Part shown: positions 53,764 to 63,873 of the stretch, in pieces
How the letters are laid out: each line of letters starts with the position of its first letter
Numbering within the stretch: the stretch's first letter is position 1
From: Linum tenue
Lineage: Eukaryota > Streptophyta > Magnoliopsida > Malpighiales > Linaceae
Assembly: GCA_946122785.1 (NCBI GenBank)
Contig: CAMGYJ010000006.1
Location: 52,410,066 to 52,474,065, forward strand
Length of the DNA: 64,000 nucleotides
Direction of reading: 5' to 3'
Notes under the pieces: model-generated
Told to the model about the DNA's origin: nothing
The model's input: the letters and a program-made list of their open reading frames with translations, nothing else
The model's database searches: none
Translations under genes and position numbers: made by a program

Positions 53764-55418
53764 ATGACCCGTAGCCAGTCGGGAGATCTACTACCATTAG
53801 ACCAGGAGCTTGAACGAACTTGCAGGAACTTCAAGCGGGCTCTAAAGGCGCGACTGGCTGCGGAGGAGGCGCTAACACAGCTGCAGTTAGGAGAAGAAGA
53901 AGAAGAAGGAGAGATGGGTGATCCGCAGAACCATGCTGTGATCCCCGAGGAGCAAACCATGGGATCCTACTGGACCGCTAGGGCTGCAGACATGAGGTCT
54001 CCCATTCAACACCCTCATGTCCCAGCCAACAACTTTGAGGTGAGCACCTCTGTGATCACCATGCTGCGCGGTTCAGTAGTGTTCCGTGGTAAGGAGGGCG
54101 AGTGCCCTCGATCACATCTCAGGCGATTCCACGAGCTCATCGATGGAATCAAGATCAATGGGGTACCGGCAGATGCCATCCAGCTGAGGTACTTCCCATT
54201 CACTCTGGAGGGGCAGGCCAAGGAGTGGCTAGACACTCGACCTCCGGGCTCCATCACCACGTTCGCCAACCTGGCGGACAAGTTCCTCACCCGCTACCAT
54301 CCTCCATCCAAGACAGCTGACCTGCAGAAGCAGATTACACATTTTGCTCAGGATGAGGATGAGACCATCAGGGATGCATGGGAGAGGTACAACAGCCTTT
54401 TCCTCAGGTGTCCCAATCATGGTTTCAACGATGCGTTCAAGGTGGGCACCTTCTATCACGCCCTCTTCCCGGAGGACAAGCAGCTGATCGATTCGGTTTG
54501 TGGCGGGAACATGCTGACAAAAACCCCGCCACAGCTGAACCAACTCTTTGAAGAGATGGCGGAGAATGGTTATGATTGGGGCACTGCCAGGAGATCGAGG
54601 AGAGCACCAGGCCGGGGTGTGCATGTTGTGGGCACCCAGTCATCTGATTTGGTGCAGGTAGTATCGAAGCTGGTCTCAGCTATCGATCGTTCCGGGATGA
54701 TTCCAGGGACCGGACAGCATCAGGCGATGCTCTGCCAGTGGTGCGAGAGCACCCATCATATGGTGGAAGACTGCCAGGCGATGAAGGAATCGACCACACC
54801 CCAGGAGCAGGTGAACTTCATCAACAATGTCAGGCGCAATGACCCCTACAGCAACACGTACAATGAGGGGTGGCGCCAGCATCCTAACTTCTCCTGGGAT
54901 GGGCCAAATCCCAGACCACCAGCTCCACAGGGACCACCGGGCTTCCAGAGGCCACCATATCAGCCCAGACAGGGGCAATTCCAGCAGCCCGGTGCAGCCC
55001 CTGCTGCCCCAGTGCAGAACGATAAGATGGCTGAACTGCGGGACTTGGTGGGTTCTCTCGCCAGTGTTAGTGCTCAGAAATTCAACACCTTTGAGCAGTT
55101 CATGGAGAAAGCCTCGGGTCAACTCCTGGCTCTCGAAGCTGGTCAGAGGAACACACAGGCTGTTTTGCAGGATATCCAGACCCAGCTGGGGAGCGTGGCC
55201 CAGGCACTGGCTCAAAGGGCTCCTGGTACTCTACCAGCGCAGACCATTCCTCACCCGCCGACCCCGAATGAGCGCTGCAACGCCATCATGACCAGGAGTG
55301 GCAAGATGACTGTTGATCCCCCTGCTCGGGAACCGGAGAGAGAAAGCCCTGTTGCAGCATCTCCAGCGGTTGAACAGGAAGTAGAGAAGGAGGTTGAGGT
55401 GCCTGCACCTAAACCGCA
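53764..55418 (+). CDS. Athila gag, copy A, truncated by Ns
   Basis: The frame is open for about 551 codons from M-T-R-S-Q-S-G-D-L-L into the gap. The gag domain lies at about residues 90-225 (R-Y-F-P-F-T-L-E-G-Q-A-K-E-W-L, I-T-T-F-A-N-L-A-D-K-F-L). The nucleocapsid knuckle C-Q-W-C-E-S-T-H-H-M-V-E-D-C follows near residue 325, then a P/Q-rich region. It is very close to copy B but lacks part of the Q/P-rich insert near residue 405. No stop is visible up to the gap. The start ATG is about 120 bases after the primer site, as in copy B. Confidence 0.9.
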
Positions 55419-55518
55419 NNNNNNNNNNNNNNNNNNNNNNNNNNNNNNNNNNNNNNNNNNNNNNNNNNNNNNNNNNNNNNNNNNNNNNNNNNNNNNNNNN
55501 NNNNNNNNNNNNNNNNNN
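55419..55518. other. Assembly gap, 100 Ns
   Basis: Exactly 100 N, a conventional scaffold gap of unknown true size. Left is Athila gag; right is the middle of a CACTA transposase. The rest of the Athila pol, its 3' LTR and the CACTA 5' end are absent, so the two sides are not contiguous. Confidence 0.99.
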
Positions 55519-55520
55519 AA

Positions 55521-56198
55521 ATGATGAATAATAAACTACTAACCAATAGTAGTGATAAAGCATTTAACTTGAATCTTGAGCTATTCAAGGATGCTTTACC
55601 AAATGGGGACACACTTCCAACTTCATTCTATGAGGTTAAGAAATACATGAAAGATCTCGGTTTTGGTTACACTATAATAGACGCATGTCCCAACAATTGC
55701 GTTCTGTTTAGAGGTCCTCTCCAAAATGTAAAAACATGTCCAAAATGTGGGGAATCTAGGTACAAACCTGGTAAACAGAAGGAGGTGGCCCAAAAAAAAG
55801 CTCGGTATTTCCCGATAAAAGATAGGCTACAAAGGTTGTTCATGACAAAAGACCTTGCTAAAGACATGAGGTGGCATAAGGAAAAACGTGTTGATGATGA
55901 TGTACTCAGGCATCCTGCTGATGGAGAAACTTGGAAGCGCTTTGATAGAGATCATAGCTGGTTTGCTTCGGATCCTAGGAATGTTCGACTTGCTCTTCTT
56001 AGTGATGGGTTTAATCCATTCGGAAACATGAGTACTAGCTATAGCATGTGGCCTGTAGTCTTAACACCATATAATCTACCTCCTTGGAGCTGTATGACAG
56101 AGCCTTTTTTTTCCCTTGGTATTCTGATACCTGGAAAGCAATCCCCGGGTAATAATATACATGTTTATTTAGAGCCTATGATAGAACAATTGAAATGA
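55521..56198 (+). pseudogene. CACTA TNP2-like transposase, middle fragment
   Basis: TNP2 transposases cut and paste CACTA elements. The fragment matches the Transposase_21 core: I-D-A-C-P-N-N-C-V-L, C-P-K-C-G-E-S-R-Y-K, R-L-A-L-L-S-D-G-F-N-P-F-G and S-T-S-Y-S-M-W-P-V-V-L-T-P-Y-N-L-P-P-W. It stops right after V-Y-L-E-P-M-I-E-Q-L-K, where intact relatives continue for several hundred residues. The N-terminus is lost in the gap. An internal deletion apparently fused this point to the next gene. Confidence 0.88.
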
Positions 56199-56229
56199 TG
56201 TAGCTATAAAAAAGATTCTCAGTTCTAGA

Positions 56230-57328
56230 ATGCAAAAGCGGTTCCTCAATTATAAGCACCATTGTAATAAGCATTACAACAAAGATCCTTTGACAGCTCG
56301 CTCGAACCCCCCCGAAGGTGTGAAGCTGGATGATTGGCAGCTATTGTGTGATCACTTTGAGAGAGATCGATTTAAGGTAAATGTCATTCTGATTCATGCT
56401 CACTAAAAATTTGTAACTCCTGTGGGTTAATGATTTTTCCCTTTGCAGAATCGATCTAAACAAAATAAAATTAACAAGGGTAAGCAACAGTATGCTCATA
56501 CCACTGGAGCTAAATCTCATGATCAAAGAATGTATGAGATGGTAAGCTTTCTCATTCAACAATGCAAAAATTGATAGTTTTTTAGGGTCAGTGTAGCTAG
56601 GCTGCAGAACTAGTGAATTAGAGAATAAGAGTGGTTGGTTTGTGTTTGGTTATGTACAACCTTCTTTCTTTCACCTTCCTGCAAATGTATTATCAAACTT
56701 GATCTAGGAGAAGAAGAAGCAGTCGACTGAGCAACCAAACATGGAGGTTGGAGATGAACAAGTTGATGAAATGGAGGAGGAGCCCAAAGATATTACACTC
56801 TATGCAAATACCCATAAGAGAAATGATGGAAGCTGGGTGAGCGAGGAACCTAAGAAAAACTATGTAAGCATTTCATATCATTTGAAAAAAAAAGTTCACT
56901 TTATTTATAGTTTGAGGTGCTACCAAGCCACTTACCTAGATAAAACCATGTTGTGTATATAGGAGGAGATGATAGCCATTCATACCCAAGCAAAAGAAGA
57001 TGGGAAGTCCTTATCTGGTCGTGAGATTGTTGAGATGGTGCTGAAGAAAAAGGTCAAGTATGGACCAAAGGAAACAGTTCGTTCGACAAGAGAGATACAA
57101 CTGGAAGCAGAATTGCAAGAGGAAAGAGCTGAATCTGAGAGAAGAACAAAGGAATTTGAGGCCAAGATACAATCCCAAGAGGAGAAGATACAAATTCAGG
57201 ATGAGAAAATACAACTTCAGGAGGAGAAGTTACAAATGCAAGGTGCGGAAATGCAGCAGCTACGAGAATCACAAGAGAAACTTCAGCAGCAGATGGAGTC
57301 ATTTGCTGCAACACTAAATCGGAAATGA
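56230..57328 (+). CDS. CACTA accessory gene, Transposase_24 type, four exons
   Basis: Four segments join in frame through three GT-AG introns, all phase 0: 56230-56376, 56449-56541, 56708-56863 and 56963-57328 (253 codons). Donors are AAG|GTAAAT, ATG|GTAAGC and TAT|GTAAGC; acceptors are TTTGCAG, GATCTAG and TATATAG. The product has the Plant_transposase (Ptta/En/Spm) signature W-Q-L-L-C-D-H-F, N-R-S-K-Q-N, H-T-T-G-A-K-S and then a long Glu/Gln/Lys coiled coil (about residues 165-250). Relatives are thought to bind CACTA subterminal repeats. An upstream exon may exist (acceptor-like ttctcag at 56216-56222). No stop interrupts the spliced frame. Confidence 0.7.
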
Positions 57329-57779
57329 CCATGGATTCCTTCAGTCAAAGGTAACTATCTATATTCCTAGTCCATTGTTCTTAAAGGAGCTGAATTTATA
57401 TATGTCTCGTTCTCAAGTTGAGTTGTGTGTTGGGACAACAACTATTTAGATTAATTGTCACTTGAACATGGATGTGAGTAAGTGACAAACTATATTCTTT
57501 TTCATTGTTTTCTTACAGATGTTGAAGATTATTAGGAGCAAGGATTAGATGGCAAGGGAAGATGTTAAAAATTAGAAGTATGAGCTGTCCATTTTGTCGT
57601 AGGATGTTCTCCTTTATGGTGAACCAACGCTAAACTTGTTCGGAAGCCTTTTTCTGGATTTCGTTGGAAGACTATGTTGAAATCAAGATGGTACTGAATT
57701 GAATGTTTGGATTTGGATTGAGGGATTATTTTTATTTAATGTGGTTGGATTCTCTAGTTATGACTATGAACACAGGGTT
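57329..57779 (+). other. 3' UTR-like region of the CACTA gene
   Basis: Non-coding AT-rich sequence between the stop codon and the subterminal repeats; a further intron-like gtaactat...ttacag stretch lies at 57350-57520. Confidence 0.45.
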
Positions 57780-58420
57780 CAATTCTGTCAATTTGTGTGT
57801 CATTCATGGTAAATTTTGACAACACATTTGTCATAATACAAAACAAAAATGACACAGACATGTTGTCATAATATCCAAGTAATATAATCTGACAAAACAA
57901 AAGTCGTCATTTATTATGGAATTTATGACAAATTTATCAATTGTCAGAAATTGCAATAATGACTCGTAAACCTTCCATGACAAAAGATGATGGTCGTAAT
58001 TCTATAGGTATGACAAAGTAAAATTTGTCATAATCCAATAACAGAACGAATATCAATTGTGACAACAGTCGAGTATGACAAAATGTAATTATCATACTTC
58101 GCGGTGTTTGTCACATTAAGTTAGATAAAACTTGACATCTCGTGACAAACACCGTTGTAGAATGACAACTGTGTCAGCTTAATATGACAAATCATTTTGT
58201 CATATTAGTAACATGTTTATGACAATTTATAAAGGTCACATTATTGGTAGATCTAGTATGACGAAAATCTAAAATTTTTGTCACAGTAAGTCAACGGCGA
58301 CGGCGATATTACGACAACGTCAATGACGAATGATATTTGTCACAATGGATGTAATATGACAAATTCATAATGTATTGTGACAAAGTCCTTGCGTCATAAT
58401 TGACCTAATTTGTTGTAGTG
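57780..58420. repeat. CACTA 3' subterminal repeat array and terminus
   Basis: The motif TATGACAAA, or its complement TTTGTCATA, and shorter TGACAA forms occur many times in both orientations. The array ends with the terminus TGTTGTAGTG. Such repeats are the binding sites of CACTA-encoded proteins. Confidence 0.85.
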
Positions 58421-58836
58421 ATACCACAATTACATAATAGGAGTTCATGTGTTTAACTCGCCTAGTGACATTCTTTCTAATTGGATTTATTTTGATTTGA
58501 TTGGGATTGTTGCTCATTTGATTTGTAGATAAAGAAGGGATCGGTTAGCTTGACACCCCTGGTATTTAATACAACTTGTGGAACTTAATATTCTTATTAA
58601 ATACAAATTAAGAATTAAATATACCACATTAATTACTTGTATTTTTTAAATTTAAACCTACACAAAATACAATTCTCTCTCCTATCTCTGATCCTTCATT
58701 TTCCAGCAGCCTCCAACCACCCGGCTTAGTCCGATCGCCACACTTTTCCGGTGAAAATCCCACCGGCAGACTCCCTCCGGGTAATTACAAAAATGTACCA
58801 CTACATTAAAAATTTATAACACTGCACTGATACGTT
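58421..58836. other. AT-rich DNA flanking the CACTA element
   Basis: No coding region is recognisable. A TC-rich part with CCGGTGAAAATCCCACCGG (58747-58765) forms a short inverted repeat. Confidence 0.4.
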
Positions 58837-58962
58837 GTACCACTGCAATTTAAACTCAGATATGAGATTTGTACCAGTGCACTGATATCGGTACCAGTGC
58901 AGTGGTATAGCTACCAGTGCCCTGGTACAAATCTCATATATGAGTTTAAATTACAGTGGTAC
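58837..58962. repeat. Large imperfect inverted repeat (hairpin)
   Basis: Arms 58837-58877 and 58922-58962 are complementary over 41 bases with two mismatches (GTACCACTG ... TTTGTACCAG). Pairing continues about ten bases inward. The loop contains further ACCAGTGCA/TGCACTGG motifs. Confidence 0.85.
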
Positions 58963-59153
58963 AAATATATGTGCAGTGGTAAAAAACCAGAACTGGAAAT
59001 CGAAAAGTCAAATATGAAAATTGAAAACACTGAGAGAGGATCGTGGGGGAGGAGGGCGGCGTAATGACAGGGATGGTGGTAGCGATGCCGGAGGTTGGTG
59101 ACGGTAGCACGACGACGATTGGAGAGAGGAGGGTGTTGGTGGAGGAGGATGAC
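58963..59153. other. Spacer before Athila copy B
   Basis: GA-rich sequence with no recognised feature. Its last bases (atgac) would be the TSD of copy B. Confidence 0.4.
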
Positions 59154-60497
59154 TGATAGACCGTCATTTACACATGTTTTTACCCTCATACTTACACTGT
59201 TTGAGGTGTTGATTCTCGTGTTTTAGGCCGATTTCACGCTAGGTTGTGCTTGGTTGTGTTATTTCAGGTCCTAGTACGTGAATGAAGGCTTAGGAGCGAG
59301 TCTGGGGTCGATTGGACGAAGAACGGACGAAGGGCGAGCTTTTGGGAGGAGTGCACGGGCAGACCAGGAGGCTGCACGGCCGTGCACATGAGCCATTTGG
59401 CCGTGCGCCTCACGCCGAGGCCGTGCACGGGCACAATCCAGGCTTGCACGGCCGTGCGCCTGGCCGTGCAAGAAGGCTGAGCTCCAAATAAATGAACGGG
59501 GCGTTTTGAGGGTGCACGGCCAGAATGGTGTGGTGCACGGCCGTGCACCTGCCCGTGCACCTCGGGGAAACCGGTTTTAATGCCTAATCCGAGCCAAAAG
59601 TGGGGGAATCGCGTTTTGAGAGCAAAAACAGAGCCCTAGAGAGAGAAAGTGCGAAGAACTCATCCTAGAAGCTGTCTTGGAGCTGGATTTCATCGAATCG
59701 AGCCTGGAGATCGTCATAGGAGTGAACATCATCGTCCCGGAGCAGATTATCCTCATCGTTATGAGTATGACTAATCCGATTCTTGTTTTCTCTTCTCTCT
59801 CTATGGAGTAGAACCCTTCTCTCACTTGGGTATGAAGAACCCTAGTTCCTTGTGTTAGGGATTTGATTGTAATGACTTGGGATGATATTACTGTTTGATT
59901 TTAATCGAATGATGCATGTTTCATGAATTGATTTGAGTCTGATCAGCTTGTCTCAATTTCTGCTTCAACCTGAGATAGATAGAATCTGATTAGGTTGTTA
60001 GAGCCTCTTCATTCGATAGTAGGAGATTGGCTATACGAGAGTTAGCCAGTTTACTGCTTTGTACTGGTGTTCTTGACGCCAGTAGTGGAGTTCTGTGTTC
60101 ACAGCCTCAGCTTTCTATCCCGGTGAAGACTAGTCGTCTGCCGGGTAGTTAGACTGAGAGGGCTTGGTCAGCTTAAGAGATTCCAAGCTACTGTCGGATC
60201 TTCCGTAGTCTAATCAACAGTAAATCAACCCAGGGAATTGCAATTGAACCTAACTAAGGGGCTAGGGGGACTCAATCCCGAGTGACTCTTACCTGCTTTT
60301 GAAAACCGAACCATTTCCTGCTTTCTTACTGCTTTTGCTTTAAACAACAATCACTCGAATTAGTTTGCTAGATAATAGAGAATCACGGAGTAAGCAGTAG
60401 ATCTAGACCCCGGGTTGATAATTAAACTGGCCTGTTACTGCATTCCCGGACTGCGATTACACTTGGTCGCAGTTTGGTGTTGTGTTTTGGCGTGTCA
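59154..60497 (+). repeat. 5' LTR of Athila copy B
   Basis: 1344 bp, TGATAGACCG...GCGTGTCA. It is closely similar to 52307-53619 but carries 31 extra bases at 60024-60054. The palindrome TGCACGGCCGTGCA lies at 59373-59386 and 59534-59547. Confidence 0.93.
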
Positions 60498-60503
60498 AGT
60501 TTT

Positions 60504-60521
60504 TGGCGCCGTTGCCGGGGA
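60504..60521 (+). other. Primer-binding site, tRNA-Asp
   Basis: Perfect TGGCGCCGTTGCCGGGGA six bases after the LTR. Confidence 0.95.
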
Positions 60522-60639
60522 CCCCTAGGTTATTGGAGAAACGTGATAATTTGTTACTCTAGCTTTTATTTACTGCATTTTATCTCTTCCACCTGTGTGC
60601 CTTCACGGGTTGCTTCTACTGATTGTGTGTAGGTAGTGC

Positions 60640-63600
60640 ATGACCCGTAGCCAGTCGGGAGATCTACTACCATTAGACCAGGAGCTTGAACGAACTTGTA
60701 GGAACTTCAAGCGGGCTCTAAAGGCGCGACTGGCTGCGGAGGAGGCGCTGTCACAGCTGCAGTTAGGAGAAGAAGAAGAAGGCGAGATGGGGGATCCGCA
60801 GAACAACGATCTGATCCCCGGGGAGCAGACCATGGGCTCCTACTGGACCGCTAGGGCTGCGGACATGAGGTCACCTATTCAACACCCTCAGGTCCCAGCC
60901 AACAACTTTGAGGTGAGCACCTCCGTGATCACCATGCTGCGCGGTTCAGTAGTGTTCCGTGGTAAGGAGGGAGAGTGCCCTCGATCACACCTCAGGCGAT
61001 TCCACGAGCTCATCGATGGAATCAAGATCAACGGGGTCCCAGCAGATGCCATCCAGCTGCGGTACTTCCCTTTCACTCTTGAGGGGCAGGCCAAGGAGTG
61101 GCTAGACACTCGACCTCCGGGCTCCATCACCACGTTCGCCAACCTGGCGGACAAGTTCCTCACCCGCTACCATCCTCCATCCAAGACAGCTGATCTCCCG
61201 AAGCAGATTACACACTTTTCTCAGGATGAGGATGAGACCATTAGGGATGCTTGGGAGAGGTACACCAGCCTCTTTCTCAGGTGTCCCAACCATGGTTTCA
61301 ATGATGCGTTTAAGGTGGGCACTTTCTATCACGCCCTCTTCCCGGAGGACAAGCAGCTGATCGATTCGGTTTGTGGCGGGAACATGCTGACCAAAACCCC
61401 GCCACAGCTGAATCAACTCTTTGAGGAGATGGCGGAGAATGGTTACGACTGGGGCACTGCCAGGAGATCGAGACGAGCACCTGGAAGGGGTGTGCATGCT
61501 GTGGGCACCCAGTCATCTGATCTGGTGCAGGTGGTATCGAAGCTGGTTTCAGCTATCGATCGTTCTGGTTTGATTGCAGGTACCGGACAGCCGCAGGCGA
61601 TGCACTGCCAGTGGTGTGAGAGCTCTCATCACACCGTGGAGGACTGTCAGGCTATGAGGGAGTCGTCCACTCCCCAGGAGCAGGTGGATTTCATCGGGAA
61701 TGCCAGGCGCTTTGACCCCTACAGCAACACCTATAATGAGGGGTGGCGCCAGCATCCTAATTTTTCTTGGGCTGGGCCAAATCCCAGACCACCAGCTCCC
61801 CAGGGACCTCCCGGTTTCCAGAGGCCTCCATTCCAGCCCAGACAGGGGCAATTTCAGCAGCAACAGCAGCCACTCTACCAGCCCAGACAGGGGCCAGTTC
61901 CACCTCAGTCGCAGGCACGACCATTTCCACAGGCAGGGGCAGCCCCAGCACAGGTTGACCCGATGGCGGAACTGAGAGATCTGGTGGGTTCTCTGGCCAC
62001 CTCCAGTGCAAGTAAATTCAGTAACATGGAGCAGTTCATGGAGAAGGCTTCTGGCAAGTTCTTGGAGCTAGAAGCTGGTCAGAGAAACACGCAGGCTGTG
62101 CTGCGAGACATACAGACCCAGCTTGGTGGTGTTGCCCAGGCTGTTGCTCGACGGACTCCAGGCACTTTGCCTGGTCAGACCATTCCTCACCCGCAGAACC
62201 AGAATGAAAACTGCAGTGCCATCACAACCAGGAGTGGCAAGGTGACTGCCGATTCACCTGGTCGGGCAGCGGAGAAAGAGACCCCTGCTTCAGCACTTCC
62301 AGCTAATCAGGAAGAAATGGAGAAGGAGGTTGAGGTGCCTGCTCCTACACCGCAACCAGTGGTGAAGGAGTATGTACCACAGCTTCCCTTTCCTACTCGG
62401 TTGCACAAAGACCGACTGGAGACTGAGTTTGCCAAATTCATGGCAATGTTGAAGCAGGTGAATATTAGCATGCCCTTCGTGGAGGCATTATCGAAGATGC
62501 CCAAGTATGCCAAGTTCATGAAGGATCTCCTCACCAACAAGAGGAAGCTTGGGGAGCTGTCTACGGTGATGCTAAACGAGGAGTGTTCTGCCATCCTGCA
62601 GAACAAACTACCAGAGAAGCGAAAAGATCCAGGGAGTTTCACTATCCCTTGCATGATTGGTAGTTTGCATGTAGGGAAGTCCTTGGCGGATTTAGGCGCT
62701 AGCATTAATGTCATGCCTTATTCATTGTTTAAGAAGCTAGGCCTAGGTGAACCCAGTAATACTAGGATGAGCATCCAGCTTGCTGATAGATCTATTGTGC
62801 ATCCTAGGGGTATAGCAGAGGACTTGATAGTCGCAGTAGGGCCATTTTCATATCCTGTTGATTTTGTGATTCTGGATATAAATGAGGATGTTGATGTGCC
62901 ATTGATACTGGGTAGACCTTTTCTCGCCACCGCCAAGGCACTGATTGATGTTAATGATGGAAAGCTGATTTTGAGAGCTGGGGGTGAACAAATCACCTTC
63001 TCTGTTTCTGATAATATGAAACACCCCCAGCTCCATGATGATCTTGATTACTGTGATGTTGTTGCTGATTTTGAGACCGCACTCGCCATCACGAGTGCGG
63101 GTACTGATGATTTCCTTGAGCGTTGTCTTTTGCTAGGGGAACAGGCATCACAGGATATGCAGCTGGCGGAGCAGCTGGCGGAGCTGGATGAGGCTGCGAG
63201 CGAGGGGCGAGAGCTGCCATTCAAGCCGATTCCCATCTCGCCCCGGCTCGCTACATCATTGGAGGAGCCACCAGAGTTGGAGCTTAAGCCCCTCCCATCT
63301 CATCTGGAGTATGCATTTCTCCGGGAGGGGAATAAGCTCCCGGTTATTATTAGCTCGGATCTCACCCCCGAGCAGAAGAGCAGGTTGGTGGCTCTGTTGC
63401 ATAAGTATGCCCGGGCCATGGCATGGAAGATCACTGACATCAGAGGCATTAGCCCATCCTTCTGCTCTCACAGAATCTTGATGGAGGATGAGGTTAAGCC
63501 AGTCAGGCAGCCGCAGAGGAGATTGTCTCCTAACTTGGAGGCAGTGGTCCGGGCAGAGATCGTGAAGCTCATGGATGCAGGGATCATCTTTGCTATATCT

Positions 63601-63873
63601 GATAGCAAGTGGGTCAGCCCCACTCAGGTGGTCCCGAAGAAAGGCGGGATGACTGTGGTCCCGAACGAGAAGAAGGAGTTGATCCCGATGCGGACCGTGA
63701 CCGGCTGGAGAGTCTGCATCGATTACCGGCGCCTGAACGACGCCACCAGGAAAGATCATTTTCCCCTACCTTTCATTGACCAGATGCTGGAGAGGTTGGC
63801 GGGCCATGAGTTCTATTGCTTCCTGGATGGCATGTCTGGGTACTTCCAGATTCCTATTGCACCGGAGGATTAG
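60640..63873 (+). CDS. Athila gag-protease-RT polyprotein, ended by a premature TAG
   Basis: The 1077-codon frame contains the gag domain (about 90-225), a canonical knuckle C323-x2-C326-x4-H331-x4-C336, a Q/P-rich linker (380-440), protease with D-L-G-A-S at 684 and L-I-L-G-R-P-F-L at 755-762, and the RT N-terminal half: P-E-Q-K-S-R-L-V, W-V-S-P-T-Q-V-V-P-K-K-G-G-M, W-R-V-C-I-D-Y-R-R-L-N and F-L-D-G-M-S-G-Y-F-Q with catalytic D1063. TAG at 63871-63873 interrupts RT. Reading continues in the same frame to the window end (T-F-T-C-P-F-G-T-F-A-Y-R-R). Gag and pol are in one frame, with no frameshift between them. Confidence 0.93.
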   Translation: MTRSQSGDLLPLDQELERTCRNFKRALKARLAAEEALSQLQLGEEEEGEMGDPQNNDLIPGEQTMGSYWTARAADMRSPIQHPQVPANNFEVSTSVITMLRGSVVFRGKEGECPRSHLRRFHELIDGIKINGVPADAIQLRYFPFTLEGQAKEWLDTRPPGSITTFANLADKFLTRYHPPSKTADLPKQITHFSQDEDETIRDAWERYTSLFLRCPNHGFNDAFKVGTFYHALFPEDKQLIDSVCGGNMLTKTPPQLNQLFEEMAENGYDWGTARRSRRAPGRGVHAVGTQSSDLVQVVSKLVSAIDRSGLIAGTGQPQAMHCQWCESSHHTVEDCQAMRESSTPQEQVDFIGNARRFDPYSNTYNEGWRQHPNFSWAGPNPRPPAPQGPPGFQRPPFQPRQGQFQQQQQPLYQPRQGPVPPQSQARPFPQAGAAPAQVDPMAELRDLVGSLATSSASKFSNMEQFMEKASGKFLELEAGQRNTQAVLRDIQTQLGGVAQAVARRTPGTLPGQTIPHPQNQNENCSAITTRSGKVTADSPGRAAEKETPASALPANQEEMEKEVEVPAPTPQPVVKEYVPQLPFPTRLHKDRLETEFAKFMAMLKQVNISMPFVEALSKMPKYAKFMKDLLTNKRKLGELSTVMLNEECSAILQNKLPEKRKDPGSFTIPCMIGSLHVGKSLADLGASINVMPYSLFKKLGLGEPSNTRMSIQLADRSIVHPRGIAEDLIVAVGPFSYPVDFVILDINEDVDVPLILGRPFLATAKALIDVNDGKLILRAGGEQITFSVSDNMKHPQLHDDLDYCDVVADFETALAITSAGTDDFLERCLLLGEQASQDMQLAEQLAELDEAASEGRELPFKPIPISPRLATSLEEPPELELKPLPSHLEYAFLREGNKLPVIISSDLTPEQKSRLVALLHKYARAMAWKITDIRGISPSFCSHRILMEDEVKPVRQPQRRLSPNLEAVVRAEIVKLMDAGIIFAISDSKWVSPTQVVPKKGGMTVVPNEKKELIPMRTVTGWRVCIDYRRLNDATRKDHFPLPFIDQMLERLAGHEFYCFLDGMSGYFQIPIAPED

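Larger units (their letters stand above)
52307..55418 (+). mobile_element. Athila copy A, 5' LTR and gag, ends at assembly gap
   Basis: LTR (52307-53619), tRNA-Asp primer site and gag lie in order; the sequence then runs into Ns. It is inserted in Tat RT/RNase H sequence. The five bases before it (ggtat) should recur after its 3' LTR, which is not in the window. Copy B at 59154 is the same family. Confidence 0.9.
55519..58420 (+). mobile_element. CACTA (En/Spm) transposon, 5' end missing
   Basis: A TNP2-like transposase fragment and a Transposase_24-type gene lie upstream of a 640-bp region dense in TATGACAAA/TTTGTCATA subterminal repeats. The element ends TTTGTTGTAGTG at 58420, the inverse of CACTACAA, the defining CACTA terminus. 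The 5' terminus is in the gap, so the 3-bp target duplication (ata expected) cannot be tested. Confidence 0.88.

Noticed and set aside
59154..60497. LTR B as the 3' LTR of Athila copy A
   Set aside because: It is followed by a primer site and gag, is not preceded by a purine tract or pol sequence, and differs from LTR A by a 31-bp indel; it is the 5' LTR of a separate copy.
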